Shown here in pieces: positions 1 to 12,362 of a DNA stretch of 64,000 bases. The first letter of the stretch is position 1. Each line of letters starts with the position of its first letter. The translations under genes and the position numbers were made by a program. The notes under the pieces were generated by a model, which did not search any database, was not told where the DNA came from, and saw only the letters and a list, made by a program, of their open reading frames with translations. The stretch is from Lotus japonicus (lineage: Eukaryota > Streptophyta > Magnoliopsida > Fabales > Fabaceae): positions 48,908,066-48,972,065 of the forward strand of contig NC_080042.1 in the NCBI RefSeq assembly GCF_012489685.1. The letters run 5' to 3'.

Positions 1-1430
1 TCTATTTTATAAAACGTCTGGAGCAATTCCTCGCCGGAGTCCGAAGCTCCGGCGAGTGATGATGTGGCTTGCTGATTGTATTAATGAGGCTTACGTGGAT
101 TTAAAAAATAAAAATAAAAATTACATGTCAGAAAATTAAATTAAAAACATAAATTACCCCAAATTAATTAATTAAAATTAAACTTATTAATTAAAAAATA
201 AAAATCACTAAAAACCTTTTCAGAAAAATAAACTTTCTCTAGGATCTTCATCATCAATTCATCATCTTTTACCATCTTCATCAATTCTTTTCAGAAAAGA
301 TACTCTCCATCTTCTCATCTTCCTCCCTCTCCCACCATACAAACCCACCCTCAACCGAACCTCCAATCCTCACCCCTACCGAAACCCAAATCTCCCACTC
401 CTCACCCTTAACCTCAACCCCACCGTCAATCGAAACCCCAACCTCAATCCAAGACCAGAAAGGGGAGAAGAAATAAAGAAACAACCCAAGTAGAAGAGAG
501 AAGGACAAGAGGGTGAGAGAGGAACAGAGAACGAGATTCGCGAGGGAGAAGAGGGTTTGGATCAGAGTTTCTTCTTCCATGGTTTGGATCTGAGTTTAAA
601 GAAGGAAAAGAGGGTTTGGATCTGAGTTTCTTCTTCCATGGCTTCTTCGGCCTCACACCAACACCAGGGACCTCCGAAGCCATTCCTTTTCCTCTCTCAG
701 ATCGAAGATGAACCGAAAATTTGGGTTTGGGGTTTTTGGGTTAGGGTTTTGGATTTGGGATTTCTAGGTTGAAGGGGGATTTGGGGTTTCAGGGTTGAAA
801 TCCCTCTTCAATTGGTGTTGCTGGTCGTCCTTGTTTGCCAAGTACTATCCCAGTAGTGGCTTGCTGTAGTTTCCAGTTCGGTTGAGTTCTAAAAGCATTA
901 AAATTTCTAATTATGCTGAGACGTGGGTGGGTGTGGATTAATCTTTGATTGTGAGTTCTATATTGATATGGTATGGATTCTATATTGTTGAGACATGGGT
1001 GGGTCTGTGAATTTTCAGTAGTTGCATTTTGTATGGATACTAGTGTGTGAATTTCCAGTAGTTTCAATGAATTTCTAGTGGGTTTTATTTGTTTTTAAAA
1101 TTAAGGATTAAGTTGTTGTAATTTTTTTAAAAATCAAAGTTGTTGTAATTACTGTAAAAAAAGTTGTTGTAATTAATACATGTTTTTTAATTAATGCTTA
1201 TTTGGATTTTATTTATTTATTTTTAATTAATATTTTCTATTTATTTTTTAAATCCACTTAAGCCTCATTAATACAGTCAGCAAGCCAAATCATCACTCAT
1301 CGGAGCTCCAGACTTCGGTGAGGACTTGCTCCAGACGTTTTACAAAATAGAGGACTTATTGCACAATTTTTTTCGATCAGGGACCTAGTCAGACGGCGAG
1401 ACAAAGACAGGGACTAATTTGAGGATTAAG
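1..1430. mobile_element. Mutator-like non-autonomous TIR element (MULE-A), left end cut by window
   Basis: Positions 1-110 recur in inverted orientation at about 1245-1345, including the motifs CCAGACGTTTTA, CTCCGGCGAG and the cagcaagcca/attaatgaggct block. The outer right TIR continues to about 1430 (gacggcgag, agggactaat, gaggattaag) and resembles the TIR of the element at 5685-7210. The left terminus lies outside the window, so no TSD can be checked. The TIR contains its own 8-bp stem (CGCCGGAG/CTCCGGCG, 31-53). The interior has no transposase. At about 548-650 a ~32-bp block with gagggtttggat and cttcttccatgg occurs twice, ~61 bp apart, in a purine/pyrimidine-skewed stretch that could be a captured host fragment. 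Class is inferred from the sister element with 9-bp TSDs. Confidence 0.7.
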
Positions 1431-1432
1431 TC

Positions 1433-1452
1433 ATATATATATATATATATAT
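1433..1452. repeat. (AT)n microsatellite
   Basis: Uninterrupted alternating AT run of about 20 bp directly at the right edge of MULE-A. It may include or mask that element's target-site duplication. Confidence 0.9.
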
Positions 1453-2320
1453 TCTCCCCTACTCACATTTCATTAATTTTTCACATATATCATTGAACCG
1501 TTTTCTCTCTCCCTCTCCCTCTCTCAATAGTTTCCACACTGTTTATTTCGCTTGACTAATACAAATGCCCAGCCCTTCATTATTCTCATTCGAAGCACAT
1601 GGACGGGGATAAAGCCTAATCTTTCCTATACTCCGTCACGAAGAATGAAATTTATAGCCGTCATCACCACCACTTCAATTTTTATGGATATGAAGTGTGA
1701 GAATGCATTCGTGTCGGAGCTAAAAAGAAATGGAAGGAAAGCGAGCCGGTACAAAGAGCAATGACGTGATCGGATCGGAGTCGCAACTTAGAAAGGAATG
1801 TGGCTAAGGTGAGGGCACTTCGCTTCGGCTATTATATTGTTTGAAAATATTTGCTATATGCTTGTTGTGAAGGCAACTCACTTGCTAGTTAAGGCTTTAG
1901 GTGTCGGGAATTCGACATATATTAATTAGTGATGATTGTGATTGAATGGGGCTTATGCCATTGCTATTTGCTGAGGCTTCGACTGATCGTTGTGGTTCCT
2001 GTCAAACTGGATTGTATGTTATTTTATGTCAAATTCTTGATATTTGTGCATATGCTTCTGCTGGACTATAGTGACTAGAACTGATGCATTTGTTATGCAA
2101 TTGCGAAGTGTGGGTAGCGTTGGGTTATGTCATGGTGATGGCACTTTTTGAGAGTGTTGTTGGGTAGGCTGTGACAATAGGTCTGAGCCATTGCTGTGTT
2201 AAGGATCAAGGCTTTTCCCGGGGATGTCACCTGGGGTTATTGGGAATCTTTGATTTGATAGGCTTTGAAAATAAGAGAATAAAGAGAGCTGGTATTTTTG
2301 TAAATTAATGACATAATGTA

Positions 2321-3825
2321 GGGTTAAATATTCTTTTCGTCCTTGAACTATAGCGAAATTTTGGTTTCCGTCCCTCAATTAATTTTTTGATGGTTTATGT
2401 CCCTTTACTTAGTAAATCGTTTGTTTTCCATCCTTTGACCATTTTGACCGTTGATGTAGCATGCCAGCTTGTAGGTGACCGCTGACATGTCAATTATTTA
2501 GCCGGTTTTGAATTATTTTAATTACACGTGGAATATGCTGAGGGACTAAAACAAAACAAAAAAAGTTAAAATTGTATTTTAACTCATCATCTCCTCTCCA
2601 CCGTGTTCTTCAAAATCCCAAAAAAAATGTGACCCTCAAACCTAGAAACAACATAAACATTACCCAAATCTAAACCATAAATCTTCTCCAACATACAAAC
2701 ACAGAAACACAAAAAACATTCATCCATGAATCATAACCCAATTGAACACTAGTCCAAAATTAATTCAGTAATGGGTTATGGGGGAACTTGATTATTTCTA
2801 TTCAATCAAATGAAAAAAGTGAATATAACGTCAATTTCTAAACTAAAGGAAGATCAAACAAGAAACCCGTTCTTTCCTTCTGTAACCAATAGAAAAAAAC
2901 AAGAAACTCATCATTTCCATGCTTTCCTTCTCCCTTTATCTGGAAGCGAAGTGAAGGTTTTGAAAAGGCTGGCTTGACCTAGATGTTGTTTTTTTGGAAA
3001 AGCTTATTTGCGTCCCTGAACTTCAGTATCCCGAAGGAACACTGTTGTGAGCATCCACTGATGCAGAGACAGAGGAGGAGGATCCGTGAGAGCATCCTAG
3101 GTTGGCAAAAACCAAGATCCATAACTCATCAAGAAGAACCCACAAGAAATTTTGTACCTTTTTGGATCAGATATAGCTATTGTTCAACATTAAAGATCAA
3201 AACTGAGAAAAGAGATGAAGGAGAAGCATAACCGAGTAGAACAAAACAAGTCCCAAAATAAATTTGGTTCATCACAAACCCACTTCCCTTGATCTGAAAA
3301 AAAAAGAACTTTTTGCTACCCTTTTCCTTGTTTTTGTCAAGTGAGGCCAAAACCTAGATCTAACCTTTCTTCCAGATCTGAGACCGCCGACCACCGCTTT
3401 CTCCTAACTCGCGCCTCCGACCACCGCACACACCATTGCACCACCATTCTCTGCGAGCCTCGAGTGTTCGTTGGACCCATAGGGTTGCGGCAGGGATGAA
3501 GGGGGTGGGTTCTGGGTTTGAAAGTTTTGGGGTCGAGGCTTGGATGGGGGCGGAGAGAAGATGATTGGGAATGAAATTTTAACTTTGCTTTTGGTTTTAG
3601 TCCCTCTGCATATTCCACTTGTAATTAAAATAATTTAAAACCGGCTAAATAACTGACATGTCAGCAGTCACCTACAAGCTGGCATGCCACATCAATGGTC
3701 AAAATGGTCAAAGGATGGAAAACAAACGATTTACTAAGTAAAGGGACAGAAACCATCAGAAATTTAATTGAGGGACAAAAACCAAAATTACGCTATAGTC
3801 CAGGGACGAAAAGAATATTTAACCC
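2321..3825. mobile_element. Mutator-like non-autonomous TIR element (MULE-B) with perfect 9-bp TSD
   Basis: Termini GGGTTAAATATTC and GAATATTTAACCC face each other and extend into long TIRs of roughly 220 bp (2321-2560 and 3590-3825), sharing blocks such as ttactaagtaaa, agctggcatgcc and aaaccggctaaat. The flanking 9-mer CATAATGTA is identical on both sides (2312-2320 and 3826-3834), the TSD length expected for Mutator-like elements. Length is 1505 bp. The interior (2570-3590) has short ORFs on both strands but no transposase, so mobility would depend on a MURA supplied elsewhere. A pyrimidine-rich interior, including a 93-codon minus-strand ORF at 3337-3618, could be captured host sequence; I do not recognise it. 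Confidence 0.88.
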
Positions 3826-4439
3826 CATAATGTATTAACTCATGAAAGAACCTTTTACTTAATAAGAGAATCATTTCAAAGGAAAATTAGGTTGTGAAAA
3901 AGAGTTGGAAAACGTGAATTGCCGACGGTCCTGGTTGACAAGGTTGTGAACCTAAGTGTGGACATCGGGAGGATGATCTGCTGTGACGGGGAGGTCACTA
4001 AACCTGGATGACACTCTTGATTGTTAAGTGTTGTTTCGGTCATTAAGAGATGAGCCGTTGTGACGAGAGGTCACTGAGTGCGAGTATCATTGTCTTCGCT
4101 CTTTGAGCAGTTTGTTCGGCCATCGTGGGGGTGAGCCAGTGTAACTTGAAAGGTCATTGAGTGCGAGCAGCATTCTTTTGCTCGTTGAGCAGTTTATTTG
4201 GCCATCGAGAAGGTGAGTCAGGGTGACTAGAAAAGTTACTAAGTGCGGCTAGCACATCTTTCTTGATGAGGTCTTTGGGTTGAGGGATCGACGTTTACGA
4301 GGGATCGACGTTTACCTTAGGATGTTGTAGAGACAATATACTCTAGCTAGACACGCGTATCCTGGTGAGGACGACTCGTTGTTTGGCTAACCATACTGCA
4401 TTCATGCATACATTTCCTGAGGAGCGTGCGACTTTTCGA

Positions 4440-4560
4440 AGGACGATATCAGATCGGACTTCAAAGAAGTGAGATGCTTCAAGGGAGCGAGATGCTTCAG
4501 GGGAGCGAGATGCTTCAGAGAAGCGAGATGCTTCAGAGGAGCGTGATGCTTCGGGTCATC
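4440..4560 (+). repeat. Short tandem stem-loop array in L0
   Basis: About five units of ~18-20 bp with core agatGCTTC-ag(g/a)-G(A/G)AGCg. In each unit GCTTC can pair with the following GAAGC or GGAGC (the latter with one G.U in RNA). The equivalent array in L1 is at 53333-53450. A minus-strand ORF over this stretch (repeated HLAPLK) is only a reading of the repeat. Confidence 0.75.
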
Positions 4561-5684
4561 GTGAGGGTGACATTTTATCCGGATCATATTTTGAGCATGA
4601 CATTGCATGTCATATCATGCACTTAACTACTTTGATGATTTGATATCATATGATTTGGGATATGGCCTTTTGTTAATTAGTTGATTTGTTATGGATATTG
4701 GAGGGGTTTGTCACGGACAACCCTCATATTTTACGTAAGTCACGTGATCGATAGATCTGCGTGAGTGAGCATGAAACTTATAAGTATGTGATTATGTGTA
4801 TATTGTGTGACCTACTATTATTTATATACCTATATTCTGGAAGTTGACCATCGCACGCCATTTTATGTATTGCTTGTGTTTGGGCGGCCGGCGACTGCCC
4901 CAAAATTTCAGTTATAGAATTAATTAATTAAATTCCTATCCACGATTAGGTTTCGATGTATCGTGAAGGAAACCTGAACAAGTGTTTACTGAATGAAATA
5001 AATTTATGAAGGAGAAAGTTCAGGAAAAGACTAAGAATAGTATTAAAGTGGATATAAGTTATAGCGCGAGTCTTATTCGCTTACGCCTAGGGCAAGAGCG
5101 TTAGTAAACGACTAATTTATTCCTAAAGCACTATAGGAACTAATTCCAAAACTCTTCAGAGGAATATAAGAATTTCTCTTATTCCTTTCCATGACAAGTG
5201 TTTCGACATGAAACCCTGGAATGTACGAACGTCTGATTCCAATTCTCGAAAGTTTGCCGAAACTGAATCCCTGATAGCTCAAGAACCTTAAAATAAACTG
5301 TCGATGAAGACTTTTTCTATTCGGAGCTTCAAACGAAGATTCCACACGTGTGTAACGATTTCTTTCGATGTTTTCAATCTTTCTTCAGAAGGAAGTTTCT
5401 GCATCCGATGTTAGTTGCAAAAAGTAGTTCTACGACATATTTTAAAGCAGACTGCGTTCAAGTCATTTTCTCATTTAAAATGAACCCGGAGCAAGTATCG
5501 ACCTTTTATGGAATGATACTTAGCTTAATTACACAATATGACAACGTCATATTTGTTCTAATTGTCTAACAATTATTCTTTAGCTTAATTCTTACACATT
5601 TCCTTCTTCATGAATAATTTTAATTTGCTCAAAGTGATCCAAATTTATATTGTACTATTTCATAAAATTCTTCATAATTTTCAG

Positions 5685-7210
5685 GATTAAGCATCATATT
5701 GGTCCCTGTTTTTGTGTCGCCGTCTGACCTAGGTCTCTCCCCGGAAAAATTATTGAAAAAGGTCCTCATATTTGAAAATCATATGGAGCGGATCCTCACC
5801 GGAGCTTGGAGCTCCGGCAAATAATGAAGTGGCACACTGACTGGGTTAAGTGAGCTGACATAGATTTTTTTTAAAAATAAAAAATAAAAGTAAATCACAT
5901 GTCAGATTTATTAAACTAATTAATAAAAATTACCCTAAATTAAATAACAAATTCATTTCCCCCAAATTAATCACAATTCCCCAAATTAACTCAAATTAAT
6001 ATCTCTGTTGAGTTCTTCTTCTCCTCCAAAACCCAGGAAATGCTCTTCATCATTAAATGGATAATATCATTAAATAGATCATGTACAAAATGAATCCAAA
6101 GCCCTCAAATCTCATAACTTATCTAGAAGTGCAATACAATGGAGCCATAGGTGAAGAGAATTACTAAGTAATTCAATTCAAAGTATAAAATGTTACATTA
6201 AACTGGCACTTGGATCTAACGCTAGGTAAAGAAAAACCCAGTAATTAATCCTTTCAATAAAAAATTCTTGAATCTTCATTATCTCTTCATCTTTATCTTC
6301 AAAAACCCAACATTTGTAAGCAAGGCAGCTTTGGATGAAGGGGCAAAATTTTCATACGGACTTACACAAATTTTTTAGCTGTGGACAGCAATGTGAGGAA
6401 GCTCACCAAACTAGACATGAAACTGAATGATGCCCTGCCACAAATCACTTTGGACCCAGAAACCTACACGGTCACAGCAAATGGAGGGGTTCTCTCCTGC
6501 ACCGCAACCGCTTCTATTCCTCTTTCGCGGAATTACTTCCTCTTTTAAGCACATAACTCACTCACCTTCTCATTATCTTATGAGTTCAGATCCAACAAAC
6601 TTCCAACCCAAAACCCAGAACTCATAACCCCCACCCATCACAACCCATAACCAAGAACCCCCAGGAATCAGCAAAGAAATTGCCATACGAAACCCCCTTG
6701 CTGAAACTCGCGCTCTCTCGCCCAGATCTGAAAATCGCGCTCTCCCCCTCTCATTTTCTTCCTTCATCTTGTTTTTCTCCATAGTTCATGCTCTGCCCAG
6801 AAGAAGAGGCGTTGCATGTGGTTGGTGGTGGCGGCTCAGTAATGGATTTTGTTGGTGTGGTGGTGGTTGTTGGGGGTGGAGGTGGTAAAGAGAAGAAGAA
6901 GAAACAGAAGTTTGGGAAATTGAAGGGATGAATCGAACCCTAATTTGGGAAATTGCGGATTATAAAAAATTTGGGTTTCTTAATTAAATTTAATTGTCTG
7001 ATGTGCCATTTTTTTAATAAAAAAAAATCCATGTCAGCTGACTTAACACAATCAGCTTGTCATTTCATCACTCGCCGGAGCTCCGGGTTCCGGCGAGGAT
7101 CCGCTCCATATGAATTTCAAATATGAGGACCTTTTCCAATAATTTTTTCAGGCGAGGGACCTAAATCAGACGGCGACACAAAAACAGCGATTAATATGAT
7201 GCTTAACCCT
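5685..7210. mobile_element. Mutator-like non-autonomous TIR element (MULE-C) inside L1
   Basis: Left end gattaagcatcatattggtc and right end gatgcttaaccct are inverted copies and continue into TIRs of about 200 bp (5685-5880 and 7020-7210) with gtcgccgtctga, gaggacctttt and ctccgg blocks. The flanking 9-mers AATTTTCAG (5676-5684) and AATTTACAG (7211-7219) differ by one base and fit a 9-bp Mutator TSD. The TIRs are related to those of MULE-A. The interior (5900-7000) has short ORFs on both strands, a cct/ctt-rich 3' half and a gtggtggtggttg block, but no transposase; a captured gene fragment is possible and unproven. Confidence 0.82.
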
Positions 7211-7219
7211 AATTTACAG

Positions 7220-8125
7220 GATAATAATATATCATCCTTATATTTTTCTCTTAACTCTACAAGTTAAATCCTACACTGTCTAAATGAAATCCTACCTGTA
7301 ACTTTGCTTAATTGCAAAATATCTGGGTTCCCTACGCCATTGTTGCGCCACGACACACACCACCATCTTATATGTTTCAGACTTTTGAATATATCCTTCT
7401 ATTCATTTTCTCTTTTTCTTCCTAATTCCTTCGACCATTAATCTGAAACCCTCTTCACGCTCATCTCTCCCATTCTCTTTGGTTGCAGCACCATATCCCT
7501 CTCATTCTCCTTCACGTTTTTCTTTTGTGAGCAGCACCATCATACCTTCTTTTTTCATCTCCTCCTCACTCACCTTTCTCTCTCGTTATTTTCTTTCCTC
7601 AACAGCAGAACTTCACCATCGTTTTTCTTTCCTCATCACTAAAAACCCATTTTTTTCTCCTTCCTCCTTGGCAAGACCAGCCACGAGATCATCACCACCA
7701 TGCCACACTTCTTCCCCATCACCATCTTCAACTAATCCTTCCTCTCATCACCACCGTACCTCCTCTCTCAATGGAGCAAGCCGCCACGAGCTTCTCCTTC
7801 TTCACGTGAGCAGCCACTATGAGACCGGCCACGTCCTCTTCTTCATGGCAACACAACCTCCATGCTTCTTTCGCTTGAGGTTGAAACCGTGAGCTTCTCC
7901 TAAGACGAGCACGCGCACAACGCCACCACCAAGAATCCACCACCATCACCACGCAAGCTTTTTCTCCTCCATGGCGAGAAAGCTAAACCACTGCTAGCAA
8001 CCATCACCGTCCAGCGGAGAAGAAACAGAGGAAGGAAGACGAAGAACAGCAGAGAAACAACGTAGAACAGAGGAGAACAACATCACGGACATCGACAACT
8101 TCGCCCTTCGATTCCGGTGTCCTCG
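7220..8125 (+). other. Middle segment of L1, no supported gene
   Basis: This 0.9-kb stretch lies between MULE-C and L2 and continues at 51251 once L2 is removed. It is pyrimidine-rich and by position would be the promoter-proximal leader of L1. A 137-codon open frame at 7479-7892 (Ser/Pro/His-rich, opening with TTG rather than ATG) has no recognisable domain and I do not call it a gene. Confidence 0.5.
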
Positions 8126-8831
8126 TGTGAGACCCAAGTTTTTAAGTTTGGAATAAACCGAATAAAATTCCTTTTCACGATTAATTTGATGTAACGTGGA
8201 GGAAAACCTGAACAAGTGTTTAGTGAATGGAATAAATTTGTGAAGGAGAAAGTTCAGGAAAAAGCTAAGGATTGTATCAAAGTCGATAAAGGTTATACCA
8301 CGATTAGTATTCGCTTAAACCTAGGTCAAGAACGTTAGTAAATAGCTAATTTACACTTTAAGACACGATGGAAACTAATTCCAAAAATCTTCAGAGAAAT
8401 GTTAGAACTTCTCTTATTCGTCTATAAACAAGCGTTTCGATACGAAACCCTGGAATGTACGAACGTCAAATTCCAATACTCGGAAGTTTGCCGAAACCAA
8501 AACCCTAATAGTTCAAGAAACCTATAATCAATGGACGATGAAGACTTTTTCTATTCGGAGCTTCAAACGAAGATTCCACACGCGGCCACCCATTTCTCTT
8601 GATATTTCCAATCTTTCTTCAGAACGAAGTTTTCTCATCCGACATCAACTGCAAAAAATAACTTTTCGGGTAAAATCGATTTACACCGACTTTGGATCGT
8701 TTGATTTAATTCCAAGAAATCTGTTTTGAGTTCTGGAATTCTGTCGCCAGAACCTATCTTAGAATTCTCCGAGGAATACGCAGGAAAAATCGGAATCGCG
8801 AAATTTTCATTTTTCCGCATTTTCCAAAACC

Positions 8832-8839
8832 TATAAATA
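8832..8839 (+). promoter_or_regulatory. TATA box of L2
   Basis: TATAAATA in the context aaacctataaatagcaag, about 706 bp into the LTR. The same motif sits at the equivalent place in the tandem Tekay LTRs, marking the likely RNA start region. Confidence 0.6.
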
Positions 8840-9284
8840 GCAAGAAAATGAAAAAAATTTGCAAAACTCACCCATTTCTCTCTTGAACCCGCGAGCTTGA
8901 AGGAGAAGGAGGGAGGAAGTGATTTTCGCCGTTTCTTGCCCGATTGCTGCACCGTTCGTTGCTAATCGAAGACTTCAAGGTATAGATACTATCCCTCACT
9001 TCTGATCGTCAATTCCGTCGCTTTTCTCTATGTCTTTCAGTACTCAAAGTTTTGAGCTTTTTGTAAAACTGTCCAAATAGCTTGATTTTAGTGTCTAAAC
9101 ATCTTCCCTACATACCCAAGAGTACTTCTAGCGGATTACATTTTGCCGATTGTCGCCGAAATGCTGCAGGAATTCATTTCTGTTGGAAAAACCCATTTCT
9201 GGACAAAGTTTCAATCTTTAAGCTGAAAATTCACGACTTAGCTTAGAGCTAGTAGGATTAGTCGTCATAAACGTCGTTGGTGAC

Positions 9285-10493
9285 TGTAAGATCAAGTTTT
9301 GATCTAGTAGTACAACTCTACGTTTTGATGATTACAAGTTAACCTTTTGATATGAACAATTGTGGTACTCTAACGTGTTTTTCTGAGTGTGCTATTTACA
9401 GGCCCTGACCTCAATTCCATCTCACACAAATCAGAAGCACTGTGCATATAGAGTGACCCAAGCAACGCTTTCGCAACATCTATGTTCAGCATGAACAGTA
9501 GAAATGCTTCAGAAGATCTGAAGTTATACAAGCTCTGATAAGGACTCAGTCACTAGAAGTTCTGAAGATCCAGAAGTTCTGACAACCAAGCAACACTGAA
9601 GGTTCAGATGTTCTGATGGTGTGGAAGACTCTGAAGATCCAGAAGCTGAATAGTGGAAACTCTGATGTCCAGAAGCAAGAAACTCTGAAGACCATGTACT
9701 TCCCTCTGAGTTCAGAATCAGAAGATACAATGGTCAGAGGATCTATGCTTTCCCTCTGACTCTGATCAACCGGCTTCACAAGTTCCAACATGAAGCATTC
9801 CCCTGATCAGAAGTCTCCTAGGTTTAAAGGTCAAGTCGCTATCCAAGTACAAAAGCAACTGTACCTTCCTGACGACCTACCTAACAGTCTCAGACACAGC
9901 AGAAGCTGGATTTTCCAGAATTGCCCTCCAACGGTAGCATTTCCCATGCAATGTTCAACCCTAATCCTTGGAGTATAAAAAGAGGCTGAAGACTGAAAGA
10001 AGCGGCTAGAAGCATTCACATACGCGCAAGACAAATTCAAATTCTTCTAAGCTTTCTTTCATCTGAAATTCATTGTGTTTACTATCAGCTTTTTAGAAGC
10101 AAATCTCTTGTAAACATTTCTTTGATAAACAGTTTGTTTAGTTCCTTTAGGAGATCAAGGTTGATCGGATCCTAGAGAAGACTAAGAGAGTGAATCCTAG
10201 TGTGAGCTAAGTCAGTGTAATTGTTAGTCACTTGTAGGTTTCAAGTGCAGTTGTAACTCTTACCTGATTAGTGGATTGTCTTCATTCTAAGAAGGAAGAA
10301 ATCACCTTAACGGGTGGACTGGAGTAGCTTGAGTGATTTATCAAGTGAACCAGGATAAAATCCTTGTGTGCTTTTCTATCTCTTATCTTTAGCACTCTGT
10401 TCACGAAAAGATTTGTTAAAATCTTCAAGGTGGAAGCTTTATCTTGAAAACGTTATTCAAACCCCCCCCTTTCTACCGTTTTTCATACCTTCA
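9285..10493 (+). repeat. SIRE 5' LTR
   Basis: TGTAAGATCAAGTTTTGATC start and TTTTTCATACCTTCA end, 1209 bp. It matches 37396-38548 plus 48252-48298. A TATA box (TATAAAA) lies at 9974-9980. Confidence 0.95.
9974..9980 (+). promoter_or_regulatory. TATA box of SIRE 5' LTR
   Basis: TATAAAA in cttggagtataaaaagaggc. The 3' LTR has the same box at 38086-38092, and the solo copia LTR at 56157 has TATATAAA at 56821-56828. Confidence 0.7.
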
Positions 10494-10495
10494 AT

Positions 10496-10507
10496 TGGTA
10501 TTAGAGC
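10496..10507 (+). other. SIRE primer binding site (tRNA-iMet type)
   Basis: TGGTATTAGAGC two bases after the 5' LTR. It differs by one base from TGGTATCAGAGC, the complement of the plant initiator tRNA-Met 3' end that the Tekay bodies here use. Confidence 0.8.
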
Positions 10508-10565
10508 GCAAGTTCTGATTACCACACCTAACAGTGTTCAGTGATCCGGGCCGGTGTGAAAAACA

Positions 10566-12269
10566 ATGGCTGCCACCAGCAGTGAAACTCAAAGAGATGG
10601 TTACAATGCAAAGCCTCCTATGTTCGACGGTCAAAGGTTCGAATATTGGAAAGATAGACTGGAAAGTTTCTTTCTGGGTTTCGATGCAGATCTCTGGGAT
10701 ATTATTGTGGATGGCTACGAGCGTCCAGTTGATGCAGATGGCAAGATGATCCCAAGGTCAGAGATGACTGGAGATCAAAAGAAGCTGTACTCACAACATC
10801 ACAAAGCAAGGGCAATTCTTCTAAGTGCTATTTCTTATGAAGAGTACCAGAAGATTACAGATCGTGAGTTTGCAAAAGGAATTTTTGAATCTCTGAAGAT
10901 GTCTCATGAAGGAAACAAGAAAGTCAAAGAATCAAAGGCATTGTCTTTGATCCAAAAATATGAATCCTTCATCATGGAGCCAAATGAGTCCATTGAAGAA
11001 ATGTTCTCCAGATTTCAGTTGCTTGTGGCTGGCATAAGACCTCTCAACAAGAGCTATACAACAAAAGATCATGTCATAAGGGTTCTCAGGAGTCTTCCTG
11101 AAAGCTGGATGCCTTTAGTGACTTCAATAGAGCTCACGAGAAATGTTGAGAATATGAGTTTAGAAGAACTCATCAGCATTTTGAAATGCCATGAGCTGAA
11201 GCGCTCTGAGATGCAAGATCTGAGGAAAAAGTCTATAGCCTTGAAATCCAAATCTGAAAAGGCTAAGACTGAGAAGTCAAAAGCTCTTCAAGCTGAAGAA
11301 GAAGAATCTGAAGAAGCATCAGAAGATTCTGATGAAGGCGAGCTGACTCTGATCTCCAAGAGACTCAACCGAATCTGGAAGCACAGGCAGAACAAGTACA
11401 AAGGCTCTGGAAAGGCAAAAGGAAAGTCTGAATCCTCAGGCCAGAAGAAGTCATCAATTAAGGAAGTCACATGCTTTGAGTGCAAAGAATCAGGGCACTA
11501 CAAAAGTGACTGTCCAAAGTTGAAGAAGGACAAGAAGCCAAAGAAGCACTTAAAGACAAAGAAGAGTCTGATGGTGACATTTGATGAATCAGAGTCAGAG
11601 GATGTTGACTCTGATGGTGAAGTCCAAGGACTCATGGCTATTTTCAAAGACAAAGGAGCAGAGTCAAAGGAAGTTGTTGACTCTGACTCAGAATCAGAAG
11701 GAGATCCTAACTCAGACGATGAAAATGAGGTATTCGCTTCTTTCTCTACCTCTGAACTGAAACATGCCTTGTCTGATATCATGGATAAGTATAACTCTTT
11801 ATTGTCTAAGCATAAGAAGTTGAAAAAGAACTTATCTGCGGTTTCTAAGACTCCTTCTGAACATGAGAAAATTATTTTTGATTTGAAAAATGATAATCAT
11901 GCTTTGATCAATTCTAACTCTGTGCTTAAGAACCAGATTGCTAAGTTAGAAGAAATAATTGCCTGTGATGCCTCTGATTGTAGAAATGAATCTAAGTATG
12001 AAAAGTCTTTTCAAAGATTCCTGGCTAAAAGCGTAGATAGAAGCTTAATGGCTTCAATGATCTATGGCGTAAGCAGAAATGGAATGCATGGCATTGGCTA
12101 TTCTAAACCAATTGGAAATGAGCCCTCTGTGCCTAAAGCTAAATCTTTGTATGAATGCTTGTTCCCTCTGGTACCATATTGCCTGACCCTTTACCTGCTA
12201 AAGTTGCTAAAAACCCTCTTAAAAAGGGATCTTTCTCTATGTCTAAATATCATGCAAATATTCCTTTAA
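10566..12269 (+). pseudogene. gag: SIRE Gag (capsid-nucleocapsid), frameshifted at its 3' end
   Basis: ATG at 10566, 59 bp after the PBS. The first ~200 residues (FDGQRFEYWKDRLESFF onward) match the copia Gag capsid layout. A Lys/Glu/Ser-rich linker follows, then one CCHC zinc knuckle (CFECKESGHYKSDC, about residues 303-316) for RNA binding, then an acidic Ser/Asp stretch and a coiled-coil-like Lys/Glu region. The frame stops at 12269, but similarity to the usual Gag-Pol junction switches to another frame at about 12155 and again near 12400, so at least two indels separate Gag from protease. In intact SIRE elements gag and pol are normally one frame or joined by suppression. This copy cannot make that product. 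Confidence 0.88.
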
Positions 12270-12362
12270 AATATCATGTTGAGACACCCAAGGTGATCAG
12301 AACCTCTGGGGTAACTAACAAGAAAGGACCCAGAAAGTGGGTACCTAAGGACAAGATTATCT

